The position numbers and the translations under genes were made by a program. DNA of 64,000 bases from Arthrobacter sp. UM1 (GTDB lineage Bacteria; Actinomycetota; Actinomycetes; Actinomycetales; Micrococcaceae): assembly GCF_020483305.1 (NCBI RefSeq), contig NZ_JACWAB010000008.1, forward strand, positions 1 through 64,000. Reading direction: 5' to 3'. This document shows positions 51,646 to 60,032 of this stretch, in pieces (position 1 is the stretch's first letter; every line of letters begins with the position of its first letter). The notes under the pieces were generated by a model. That model did no database searches. It was given only the letters and a program-made list of their open reading frames with translations, and was not told the DNA's origin.

Positions 51646-52182
51646 TCACGGACCGCTCCCCAGCCCGCGGAGCAGGCCGAGAGCGAAGACGCCCACGCCG
51701 AGGGCCAGAAAGGCAGGAAGAAAACACAGGGCAAGCGGAATCAGGAGCTGGACTCCGGCCCGCTCCGCCTGCCGTCGAGCAGCCGCAGACCAGGCGCTGC
51801 GGTGAGCCCGGGCGGCGTGAGCGAAGAGGGCGGTCCCTGCCGCGCCGCTCTCCACCACGGGCCCCAGCGTCTGGCGAACGAGCCGAGCGGCAGGAGCCAA
51901 CCGACCGGCAGCGGCGTCCGTCTCCGCCCGGGCCCACGCCTCGTGCCAATCCAGTCCGACCGCGAGACCGCGCGCGGCGCAGCGCATCTGAGCCGCCGCG
52001 GAGCAGGTGCGCCCCTCGGCGAGGACGTCCAGCGCAGCGGCAGGCCCCATGCCTGTGCGCAGGAGGGCTCCGAGCAGCACCAGGGTGAGACCCGGATCCA
52101 TCCCCTCCGCCGGGGCCTCAGCGCCCTCGGAAAGGCGCTCTGCGGAAGCGCCGGCCATGAAGCGAACGAGACGGGCAGTCAT
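51646..52182 (-). CDS. Type II secretion F / TadC-like membrane protein
   Basis: This 178-residue GspF-domain protein has ALLRTGMGPAAALDVLAEG, RLVRQTLGPVVESGAAGTAL and a hydrophobic C terminus (LLIPLALCFLPAFLALGVGVFALGLL). It is shorter than classical TadC, as usual in this neighbourhood. The ATG overlaps the TadB-like stop. Confidence 0.82.
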   Translation of the reverse strand: MTARLVRFMAGASAERLSEGAEAPAEGMDPGLTLVLLGALLRTGMGPAAALDVLAEGRTCSAAAQMRCAARGLAVGLDWHEAWARAETDAAAGRLAPAARLVRQTLGPVVESGAAGTALFAHAARAHRSAWSAAARRQAERAGVQLLIPLALCFLPAFLALGVGVFALGLLRGLGSGP

Positions 52183-52970
52183 GCGACCACCTCCCGAGCC
52201 CGGGCCAGGATGGCCCTGGTGGCGGCCCGGCCCGCAAGGATGAACCCGAGCCCGGCACCGGTGAGCAGGAGCCCCGGCACGGAGAGAAGGGCCTCCACCC
52301 AGGACGGCCCCAGCAGAAAAACGCCGAACACAGCACCGATGGCTGGCAGCCACAGAAGAAGCCTCGCGGTGGCCTCCGGCCCGGCGAGTGCTGACTGCAC
52401 GTGCTCTTCCGCCTCCACACGGTCTTGAACGGTCGAGGCCAGGTGCCCGAGGGTTTCCGCCGCGGGGATGCCGTGGTTCGCAGAGAGCCGCAGGCAGAGC
52501 GCGAGATCCGGAAGGAGACTCCCTCCGCCCGCCACCGGGGACGCGGCTGCGGAGGCGGTCCTCCAGCCCCGACGTCCGGGCGAGCTCCCTTCCGCATCCT
52601 CAGGCAGAGCCGCGAGCCAGTCGGCACCTGATGCACCGAGCCGCTCAGCCCGCGCCGCCGAGCGGAGCACGCCCAGGAATCCCGATCCTTCCGCATCGGC
52701 GAGATCTCTCTGGCCCTCTGCCGTCCCGGCGATGCGTTCCACGGCATCCCACACGGGAACGCCCGCGCTGACCAGTCCTGCGATGCTGTGCAGGTGCATC
52801 GCGGCGGCGCGCTGCACGTCCAGTGCTGATCGCCCTCCTGCGCGACGGCCCGGGCGAAGCACTCCTCGCCCGCCTCGCCCCGACGAGCCGAGGGGGCTCG
52901 GCTCGAGGCTGCCCCTCGCCGTATTCGGCCAGTCCCCGTGGCCCGCTTGCTGCGCCTTCAGAATCCGCAC
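52179..52970 (-). CDS. Type II secretion F / TadB-like membrane protein
   Basis: This 263-residue protein has a GspF domain (AAMHLHSIAGLVSAGVPVWD; LCLRLSANHGIPAAETLGHL) and C-terminal helices (LLLWLPAIGAVFGVFLLGPS; LLLTGAGLGFILAG). The GTG at 52970 was chosen because it overlaps the end of tadA. A long low-complexity insertion lies in the N-terminal half. Confidence 0.78.
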   Translation of the reverse strand: MRILKAQQAGHGDWPNTARGSLEPSPLGSSGRGGRGVLRPGRRAGGRSALDVQRAAAMHLHSIAGLVSAGVPVWDAVERIAGTAEGQRDLADAEGSGFLGVLRSAARAERLGASGADWLAALPEDAEGSSPGRRGWRTASAAASPVAGGGSLLPDLALCLRLSANHGIPAAETLGHLASTVQDRVEAEEHVQSALAGPEATARLLLWLPAIGAVFGVFLLGPSWVEALLSVPGLLLTGAGLGFILAGRAATRAILARAREVVA

Positions 52971-54133
52971 AGCGCCTCCAGCCTCTCCATCCCCTCGCGG
53001 GCGCTCCACGCCCCGCCGTGGAAGACGAGGGCGGGCACCACCCGCATCCGCGGCTGTCCGGACTCGTCCGGGCTGGCCTCGAAGACGCCGATCTGCTCGA
53101 TCCTCCGGCTCCCGCGGTCCCGGCGCACGTGGATGACTGCGTCCAGGGCCGAGGCCGCATAGAGCGCCGTGGTGGACACGTCCATCCCGGCGAGTGCCCC
53201 GAGAGCGGCCAATCGCGCCGGCACCGCGTCCGCGGAGTTCGCGTGCAGAGTCCCGCCGGATCCCTGATGCCCCGTGTTCATGGCTGTGAGGAGCTCACGG
53301 ACCTCGGCGCCGCGGCACTCGCCCACCACCAGGCGGTCCGGCCTCATCCGGAGGGCCTGCCGCACCAGCTCGGCCACGGACAGCTCGCCCTCGCCCTCCG
53401 TGTTGGCCTCGCGGCTCTGGAGCGAGACGGCGTGGGGATGGCGCGGATCCAGCTCGGCGGCGTCCTCCACGAGGAGGATCCGCTCGTCCTCCGGGACCAG
53501 CCCCAACAGGTGCCCGAGAAGCGTGGTCTTCCCGGACCCCGTCCCGCCGGACACGAGGAAGTTCCTCCGCCGCCGGACCACCGCCTCCAGCACGTGGCGC
53601 GCGTACTCGTCCTGTACGCCCTCCCCGAGGAAGGACTCCAGCGACGTCCGCCGCGGGCGCGCCACGCGGACGGAGATGAGCGTCCCCCGGCTGGCCACGG
53701 GCGGAAGCACGGCGTGGACTCGGCAGCCGCGCAGCTGCACGTCAGCGCAGGGGCGGGCGTCGTCGATCCTCCGGCCTCCCAGAGAGATGAGGCGCTGGGC
53801 CAGCCTCCGCACCTCCTCCTCGGAGGAGAAGCGGGCCTGGATGCGCTCAAGCCCCTGGCCCCGGTCCACCCAGATCTTCAGGGGGCCGTTGACGAGGATG
53901 TCGGTGACGGACGGGTCGTCCACGAGGGGCTGCAGAGCGCCCAGGCCGCGAACGTGCGCCGTGACCGCCGGAGCCGCGGCGAGCACGCCGTCCGAGCCCA
54001 GCAGCCTCCCCTGTGCGGCGAGCGCACGGCCGATCTCCACCGGCCCGAGCCCCGCGTCCGCCTGTCCCGCGAGGCGGCCGCGCACACCGGCGACCACTCC
54101 GCTCTCCTCGAGCAGGGCCAGCCGCTCAGACAC
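52958..54133 (-). CDS. tadA: TadA/CpaF-type secretion ATPase
   Basis: This 391-residue hexameric ATPase powers the Tad machine. Walker A is FLVSGGTGSGKTTLLGHLL, the Asp box is RILLVEDAAELDP, the Walker B region is MRPDRLVVGECRGAEV, and the His box is GSGGTLHANSADAVP. The GTG overlaps the CpaE-like stop by 8 bases. Confidence 0.93.
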   Translation of the reverse strand: MSERLALLEESGVVAGVRGRLAGQADAGLGPVEIGRALAAQGRLLGSDGVLAAAPAVTAHVRGLGALQPLVDDPSVTDILVNGPLKIWVDRGQGLERIQARFSSEEEVRRLAQRLISLGGRRIDDARPCADVQLRGCRVHAVLPPVASRGTLISVRVARPRRTSLESFLGEGVQDEYARHVLEAVVRRRRNFLVSGGTGSGKTTLLGHLLGLVPEDERILLVEDAAELDPRHPHAVSLQSREANTEGEGELSVAELVRQALRMRPDRLVVGECRGAEVRELLTAMNTGHQGSGGTLHANSADAVPARLAALGALAGMDVSTTALYAASALDAVIHVRRDRGSRRIEQIGVFEASPDESGQPRMRVVPALVFHGGAWSAREGMERLEALCGF

Positions 54134-55262
54134 GGCGCATCGCCTTGGCGCAGAGCCGGGCGATCTCCGGACGGGAGGTCAGCGCAGAGAGCGCCCCGGC
54201 GTCCTCCGCGAGCGCGATCTCCTTCGAGTAGGCGAAGACGCCCAGCCTCGGCAGCCCCACGAGATCCGCCACGAGCGGGGCCGAGGGCTGGCTCAACCCG
54301 CGGCGGCGCTGGACCACCACGCAGGCCGCCTTCTCCGGCCCGACGCGTGCGGCCATGTCCCGGGCGCACTCGATCCCCCGCTTGGTGGGCGCGACGAGGA
54401 GCAGGATCTCGTCACAGGCCTCGGCCACGGACGGGTCCACGGCCGGAGATCGCCCGAGGTCCAGGACGACCGTCTCGAACGCAGAGCGGACCGCGGTCAG
54501 GATGCTGTCCCGCGACCCCTCGTCCGGAAAGGCCCCGCTCGGAGACCTCCGCCCCAGCACGGCCAGCTTGTCCACGGTGGGCAGCTCGGCGGCGATCTCC
54601 GTGGGGTTGAGCTTTCCCTGCACGCGCCCGAAGTCCTCCCACCCCAGGCCGAAGGCGTCCTCGGCGGCGAGCGCGTCCATGACTCCGTAGCCGTGCGCGT
54701 CCGCCTCGGCCAGGAGGACCGAGGCCCCGGTGCGCGCCCCGTACAGTCCGAGCAGAGCCGCCAGCGTGGTGCACCCCAGCCCGCCTGATCCGGAGACGAC
54801 CCCGATGAGACGGCCCTGCGGCCCCGCGCCCTGCCGGAGCAGTCGGCTCACGAGCCACGGCGCCGCTTTCGGCAGCACTGCCACGGGCACGCCTCCCGCC
54901 CATTCCGCCGCGGGCCAGGCGGCATCTTGGGCGTCCTCCCGGCAGACCACCACGTCCGGCAGGGTCCTTCCCGCCTCATAGCAGCTCTCCGGATCCGTCC
55001 ACCACGCCAGGGGAGGCGGCCCCTCCCACTGCTCGGGCCGTGTCACCACGCCGAGCTCACAGGACGCCGCGGCCACCACGGCGGCAGCCTCCTCGGTGAG
55101 GTTCCAGTCCCGCGTGACCAGGACCAGCGGGGCGGTCTGCCGCTGCTCGGGAGGACTGTACGGTTCCCGGAACGGCTCGGGATAGGCGGTGAATTCATCA
55201 AAGCCGCGAGGCTCGCACGGGGGCTCGGGTTCGGCCAGGGCGGCCAGCTCGTCGTCGTTCAT
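54126..55262 (-). CDS. CpaE-like MinD/ParA-family protein
   Basis: This 378-residue protein has an N-terminal receiver-like region (LVLVTRDWNL; PDVVVCRED) and a deviant Walker A, IGVVSGSGGLGCTTLAALLG. The typical Lys at its first position is Gly. FETVVLDLGRSPAVDP serves as the second ATP-site strand. It belongs to the helicase/secretion neighbourhood CpaE-like group (Rv3660c type) and would position the Tad apparatus. It is the first gene of the leftward Tad operon, divergent from the polymerase gene. Confidence 0.88.
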   Translation of the reverse strand: MNDDELAALAEPEPPCEPRGFDEFTAYPEPFREPYSPPEQRQTAPLVLVTRDWNLTEEAAAVVAAASCELGVVTRPEQWEGPPPLAWWTDPESCYEAGRTLPDVVVCREDAQDAAWPAAEWAGGVPVAVLPKAAPWLVSRLLRQGAGPQGRLIGVVSGSGGLGCTTLAALLGLYGARTGASVLLAEADAHGYGVMDALAAEDAFGLGWEDFGRVQGKLNPTEIAAELPTVDKLAVLGRRSPSGAFPDEGSRDSILTAVRSAFETVVLDLGRSPAVDPSVAEACDEILLLVAPTKRGIECARDMAARVGPEKAACVVVQRRRGLSQPSAPLVADLVGLPRLGVFAYSKEIALAEDAGALSALTSRPEIARLCAKAMRRV

Positions 55263-55454
55263 GCCCTCCACCCCACCGCGGGAAGGGACCCGCGGGTGCC
55301 GGGCCTCCGCGAAACGTGGACAGCGTTCCCGCCGCGCCGCGGCGGAACGGCCTGTGGAGGACCTGCGCCCGTCCCGCGTCCCGCACCGCCCGCGCCGCAC
55401 GCCACCCCCAGCCCGCGTCTCGCCACCACGTCCGCCCGCGCCATACTGGAGGCA

Positions 55455-57211
55455 TGATCCTCGCCGCCGCTCGCACCCCGGAGGGCTATGACGTCCAGCC
55501 CCTGGACGCGAGCGGCCGTCCCCTCGCGGCGCCCAGGACCCTCACCGTGGACCGGCTCATCCGCATGGCCCGCCACCCGGACTACGCCTCGGCGCTCTGG
55601 GTGTTCGACCGCGTCCGCTACCCCGCCGTCGAGCTGCGCCTCGCCGGACTCTCCCTGCCCCGAGCGCACGATCTCTGGCTCACCCGCCGCATCCTGCGGA
55701 ACTCGCCGCTCGTGCAGCCGAGCGACTACACCCGCGCCCTCCGCTCCCAGTCCGAGCCGCCGCTTGCCGCGGATCCCGAGGACCGCCCCTGGATGACCGA
55801 GGAGCAGGCCTCCCAGGAGACGCTCTTCGAGGGCTTCGGCGGCCAGAGCGGCCACCGCTTCCCGGGGCTGCCCCACGCGCTCGCCCGCGGCCACAACCGG
55901 CCCGTGGCCCAGACCCTCGCGGAGGTGGTCGCCGAGTTCCAGGCGCAGACCGCCGCCGTCGCCGCGAGCTCGGACCCCCGCCGCCTCGGGCTGCTCGTCC
56001 GGGCGGAGTCGGCGGGCGGGCTCGTCGCCGCGGATCTCGAGGTGGACGGGCTCCCGTGGGACCGCGCCGAGCACGAGCGCCTCCTCACCGAGCGCCTCGG
56101 CCCCCGCGTGCCCGAGGGCGTGCGGCCGCGCGAGCTCGAGGGCGTGCGGCCGCGCGAGCTCGAGCGCCGGGCGCAGGAGATCGAGTCCCTCCTCGGCGTC
56201 GGCAAGGTCAACCCGGACTCCCCCGCGGACGTCCTCCGCGCTCTCAAGCGGGCCGGCTTCCAGGTCTCCTCCACGCGCAAGTGGGAGCTGCGGCCGCTGC
56301 AGGACAACCCCGCCATCGCGGCGATCCTCCAGTACAAGAAGCTCGCCCGCCTCGCCACCACGAACGGCTGGCACTGGCTGGACACGTGGGTCCACGGCGG
56401 GCGGCTGCGCAGCGAGTACGTGCCCGGCGGCGTGCCGAGCGGCCGCTGGGTCTCGCTCGGCGGGGGCCTCATGCAGCTGCCGCGCGAGCTGCGCGCCACG
56501 GTGCGAGCCGAGCCGGGGCGCAAGCTCGTCGTCGCGGACGTCTCCCAGCTGGAGCCGCGCGTCCTCGCCGCGATGAGCCGGGACACCGCGCTCGCCGAGG
56601 CGGCCCGGGGGCACGACCTCTACCAGGCCATCGCGGACGACGCCTTCGAGGGCCGCCGCGACCACGCCAAGATCGCCGTCCTCGGCGCCATGTACGGCGC
56701 GACGACGGGCGAGGCCGGCGCCTACGTCCCCGTGCTCACGCGCGCATACCCCCGCGCGGTGGCGCTCGTGGAGGAGGCGGCGCGCCGCGGCGAGCAGGGC
56801 CTCGCCGTCCAGAGCTTCCTCGGCCGCGGCACCCCCGTGGACGGGCTCTCCGAGCGCGAGGCCGAGAGCCTCGACCCCCTTCCCCGCGAGCGGCAGGACG
56901 CCTCGGCGGCGCGCGCCTACGGCCGTTTCGCCCGCAACTTCGCGGTGCAGTCCTCAGCCGCCGAGTGGGCGCTCTGCTGGCTCGGCACCCTCCGCACCCG
57001 CCTCCGCCAGGAGTTCCCGGGCACGGCCGAGCTCGTGTACTTCCTCCACGACGAGGTCATCCTCCATGCCGACGACGACGCCGTGCCGCGGGCTCTCGCC
57101 CTCGTCCAGGAGGCGGCGGACCAGGCTACGCGGACGCTGTTCGGCGAGATCCCCGTGGACTTCCCGCTCACGGCTGCCGCGGTGCAGGTCTACGCAGAGA
57201 CGAAGGAGTAG
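55455..57211 (+). CDS. PolA-like 3'-5' exonuclease/DNA polymerase, no 5' nuclease
   Basis: This 584-residue family A polymerase lacks the N-terminal FEN domain. Motif A is VVADVSQLEPRVLAAMS and the O-helix region is HAKIAVLGAMYGATTGE. Motif C is LVYFLHDEVILHADDD (HDE). An exonuclease-like region occupies roughly residues 1-200 without obvious DEDD residues. The O-helix Lys and Tyr of Pol I appear diverged. It corresponds to the second actinobacterial bifunctional polymerase annotated beside or apart from polA. The role is probably accessory repair. Confidence 0.85.
56114..56161 (+). repeat. Perfect 24-base tandem duplication in the polymerase gene
   Basis: Two identical 24-base units, 56114-56137 and 56138-56161, encode EGVRPREL twice. 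The duplication is in frame and adds eight residues between the exonuclease-like and polymerase regions. Being exact, it is probably recent. Confidence 0.9.
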
Positions 57212-57555
57212 GGAGCGAAGGCGGGGCCTGAGAAGAGACGAGGGCACCGTTTTTGCAGAAGCTTCTCCGGCAAGATTCCGCCTCTTTGGCGCTCTGTTTT
57301 CCTGGCCTCTGGCGCTGAAGGCGCCGCCTTCCGATGCTCATGCCCACACTCATTCGACGGGCTGCGCCCCGAATCTTCAGGGATTTTCCCGATTCAATGG
57401 CCGTTCGCACCCTTTAAATCCAGAAGGAAACCTACACGATTTCTGAGGTTCCCTCTCGAAATGGGCGGCAATGAGGCCACAGGAAAGTGCAGTAACTTCA
57501 TCCATGTGGCGCTCGCCAGCTCTTCCCGAACACCAGAAAAGCAAAGGAGCTTCTC
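57212..57555. other. Intergenic stretch at the left edge of the AT-richer island
   Basis: These 344 bases hold no supported gene. Base composition becomes clearly AT-richer from about 57,240. A small imperfect hairpin, GGAAACCT/AGGTTCC, lies at about 57427-57453, and the I36 gene promoter must be here. It probably marks the edge of an acquired segment. Confidence 0.5.
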
Positions 57556-57939
57556 GTGAAGAAGAAACTGGCCATGCTTCTCATGGCAGGCACCGTCGCG
57601 GCGCCTCTGGCGCTGACGCCGGCCACACCCGCCAATGCTGCATTCGACTGTGGGTACAGAATGTGCATGTGGGACCACCTGAACTATTCAGGATCCAAAT
57701 GGAACTTCAGCCCAGACCAAGTCAACTTCGTCAATGCCGCAAACGAGCGAGCGACCAGCTTGCACAACAACCACGGACGGCAAGTCCAAGTGTACAGCGA
57801 TGCAAATCTCCAGGGCAGGCGGTTTGGGATCAGCCCTTGGATGGGAATCAATGATCTCCGCCAGTACGCAGACCACCCCGGCACACCCGCTTGGATCAGC
57901 AACTGGAATGACAAGATCTCGAGCTATGTTCGATTCTGA
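57556..57939 (+). CDS. Secreted peptidase-inhibitor-I36 / beta-gamma-crystallin-like protein
   Basis: This 127-residue protein has a signal peptide (basic KKK, hydrophobic AMLLMAGTVAAPLAL, cleavage near ANA-A at about 33). The mature part has two I36-like halves: CGYRMCMWDHLNYSGSKWNF with ERATSLHNN, then VQVYSDANLQGRRFGI with NWNDKISSYVRF. I36 proteins include Streptomyces metalloproteinase inhibitors; inhibition is not shown here. The GTG is preceded by AAAGGAGCTTCTC. A terminator follows, yet it lies directly ahead of a lipoprotein/adaptor/ABC set. Confidence 0.85.
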   Translation: MKKKLAMLLMAGTVAAPLALTPATPANAAFDCGYRMCMWDHLNYSGSKWNFSPDQVNFVNAANERATSLHNNHGRQVQVYSDANLQGRRFGISPWMGINDLRQYADHPGTPAWISNWNDKISSYVRF

Positions 57940-57962
57940 CCGCTTGGAATGAACATTCCACA

Positions 57963-58001
57963 CGGGGAGCGCCCCCAGCAGAAGACGCGAGGCGCTCCCC
58001 G
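57963..58001 (+). terminator. Hairpin terminator after the I36 gene
   Basis: CGGGGAGCGCC (57963-57973) and GGCGCTCCCCG (57991-58001) form a perfect 11-bp stem. It lies 24 bases after the I36 stop. The lipoprotein frame is open through it, but translation most likely starts beyond it. Confidence 0.75.
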
Positions 58002-58053
58002 CCCCCATACCGCAATCAATGAACTTGAAAACTTGCTGAAACAGAGCCCTCAG

Positions 58054-58926
58054 TTGAAAAACAAATCACATCGGACTACGTCCCCCTCAGCAGAATTAGT
58101 CGCCCTGCTGTGCGCAACCCTCCTCTCGTTGACCTCCTGCTCGGTTGCCACTGATGGGAGCCAAACGCTTTCTAAAGGACAAGCAACCGCCCACCTCAAC
58201 CCGAGCAAGGGCCACATTGACTTTCCAATCGACCGCTTTGGGCCTTCAGTCGAAGAGATGAATCTCTATAGTGAATTCGCCCATGAGAAGACAAACAGAT
58301 GCCTGAGAGAATCGGGGCTCCCCGCCGAGGGCCGACGGTTCACAGAACGCAGACCGCGATTTGAAGACCGGATTTACGGAATCTGGCACGAGTCAAATGC
58401 CGCAAAATATGGTTATGTCCTTCCGCCTCACCCCTCCGACAATGATGACCAATCGCAGGGCAGCGGAAGCGCCGAACTTCGCGAATACGAGAGGTGCTCA
58501 AAGGAGTTCTTCAACAAGCACGGGGACATTGAGGGATTTGATTTCACCTCTCTCAACGAGAAGCTCCGCCTCAGGGCCTACGCCGCAGCAGTCCAGGACC
58601 CCCAATGGAACCGGACCGTCTCCGCCTGGAAGTCCTGCATCCGCGACGCCGGCTACTCCATCAAAGACGACCCCGACACCTGGTCCCCCGAAGGCACCCT
58701 CGAGACCACCCCCGAGAGCATCCGCATCGCCCTGGCCGACATCGCCTGCAAGAAGAAGCACAACGTCATCCAGACCCTCGCCGACCTCGAAGCCGCCTAC
58801 CAGGACACCGTCATCACCGAGAACGAAGCAGCCCTGAAACAGCGGCGCGAACGCATCGACACACAGATCGCCGAAGCCAAGGCCTACCTTGCCCAGAACC
58901 CCACCCTCGAAACACCGACTCCATGA
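58054..58926 (+). CDS. Hypothetical lipoprotein of the ABC cassette
   Basis: This protein of about 290 residues was not recognised. A TTG at 58054 gives a basic N-region (KNKSHR), a hydrophobic stretch and the lipobox LTSC. The frame is open from ATG 57949, but that would run through the terminator. The mature part is polar, with paired cysteines (NRCLRESG; YERCSKEFF; WKSCIRDAG; DIACKKKHN) and a C-terminal coiled-coil-like helix (ALKQRRERIDTQIAEAKAYL). Base composition shifts from AT-richer to strongly GC-rich near 58,560, inside the gene. It overlaps the adaptor gene by ATGA. Confidence 0.65.
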   Translation: MKNKSHRTTSPSAELVALLCATLLSLTSCSVATDGSQTLSKGQATAHLNPSKGHIDFPIDRFGPSVEEMNLYSEFAHEKTNRCLRESGLPAEGRRFTERRPRFEDRIYGIWHESNAAKYGYVLPPHPSDNDDQSQGSGSAELREYERCSKEFFNKHGDIEGFDFTSLNEKLRLRAYAAAVQDPQWNRTVSAWKSCIRDAGYSIKDDPDTWSPEGTLETTPESIRIALADIACKKKHNVIQTLADLEAAYQDTVITENEAALKQRRERIDTQIAEAKAYLAQNPTLETPTP

Positions 58927-60032
58927 CCGCACTCCACTCTCGACCCCGGCGACTCAACCGGCCTTGGCTCACCGCGGGCTTTGTGCTCGCCGTCGTCGCC
59001 GCGCTGATCGGCTCGTTCCTTCTGGGCGGCGCCCTCACCACCCCCACGGAGAAAGCGCTTAACTCTGCCCCGGAGAGAATTCAGGCGTTTGCCTCGGCCG
59101 AGCGCCGCGCGGTGACCGCCCACGCGCCGTTCACCGGCAAGATCACCCGCGGAATCGAACAGCCGCTCCTCACGGAGCCGCCCTCCGGTGTCTCTGCCAC
59201 CGTCACCCACATGGCTGTGGCTGAGGGCCGCACCCTGCATGCCTTCGACTACCTCGGCGAGCTCGCCGGCGTCCCTCTCTTCGCTGTGTCTTCTCGGGTC
59301 CCGCTCTACCGGGACCTCAGACTCGGAGACCGGGGCCGGGACGTGCTCGCCTTCCAGCGAGAACTGGCCTCCAGTGGCTTCCCCGGGGTGCGGGCCACGG
59401 GAGTCGTCGACGAGGTGACGTTGGAAGCCGTTCAGCTCATCCACACGAACCAGCTCGTTCCTCCGCCCGCCAGGACGCGCAAGGAGACGGTCATCCGTCT
59501 GGCCTCCTTCGTGAAAGCCGATCTTCGGTCTGCCACGGTGATCCGGACGGCCGCCGTCGCGAGCACGGTCGGCGAGAAGAACCCGTTCCTCACCGTCTCC
59601 TCCGGCGGGCTGGCGGTCTCCGGGTTCGCCACGCTGCCCCTCGCGGACAGTCTCAGCCCGGGAGCGAGCGTCAAGCTCGCTGCGGGCACGGTCACGGGGA
59701 CGGGCCGAGTCGCCGAAGTGGGTCCGTTCGCCAAGAACGAGGAGCAGGTGCTGGGCCGCGCCGTCACCGTCCACCCGGACCCCTCGTTCGCGTCTCTGCC
59801 GGACAACCGAACCGTGACCGTGGAGCTCACCTCCGCTGCACCACCCGGACTTGCCGTTCCGCTCATCGCGCTCCGGCAGCATGAGGGCGGCTACGCCGTT
59901 CTGGCCGCCAAAGACCGGGATTCCGAGCCCTCGCTCGTCCGTCTCAACGTCACCTCTCAGGCCGAGGGGTGGGCAGCCGTCTCCGTTCTGGAGGGCGAGC
60001 TCTCGGAGGGCCACACTCTGTGGATTCCGTAA
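58923..60032 (+). CDS. Membrane-anchored transporter adaptor with peptidoglycan-binding domain
   Basis: This 369-residue protein has one N-terminal membrane segment (LTAGFVLAVVAALIGSFLLGG). A PG_binding_1-like domain follows (LRLGDRGRDVLAFQRELASSGFPGV ... EAVQLIHTN, about residues 135-180), within an HlyD/MacA-like beta-rich body. Actinobacterial MacA-like adaptors with an inserted PG-binding domain usually accompany MacB-like ABC genes, as here. It would link the ABC permease to the cell wall. Confidence 0.8.
   Translation: MTALHSRPRRLNRPWLTAGFVLAVVAALIGSFLLGGALTTPTEKALNSAPERIQAFASAERRAVTAHAPFTGKITRGIEQPLLTEPPSGVSATVTHMAVAEGRTLHAFDYLGELAGVPLFAVSSRVPLYRDLRLGDRGRDVLAFQRELASSGFPGVRATGVVDEVTLEAVQLIHTNQLVPPPARTRKETVIRLASFVKADLRSATVIRTAAVASTVGEKNPFLTVSSGGLAVSGFATLPLADSLSPGASVKLAAGTVTGTGRVAEVGPFAKNEEQVLGRAVTVHPDPSFASLPDNRTVTVELTSAAPPGLAVPLIALRQHEGGYAVLAAKDRDSEPSLVRLNVTSQAEGWAAVSVLEGELSEGHTLWIP

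Noticed and set aside
57949..58053. Upstream ATG start for the lipoprotein giving a 325-residue protein
   Set aside because: That start lies before a perfect 11-bp terminator hairpin, lacks a ribosome binding site, and would bury the lipobox about 65 residues in.
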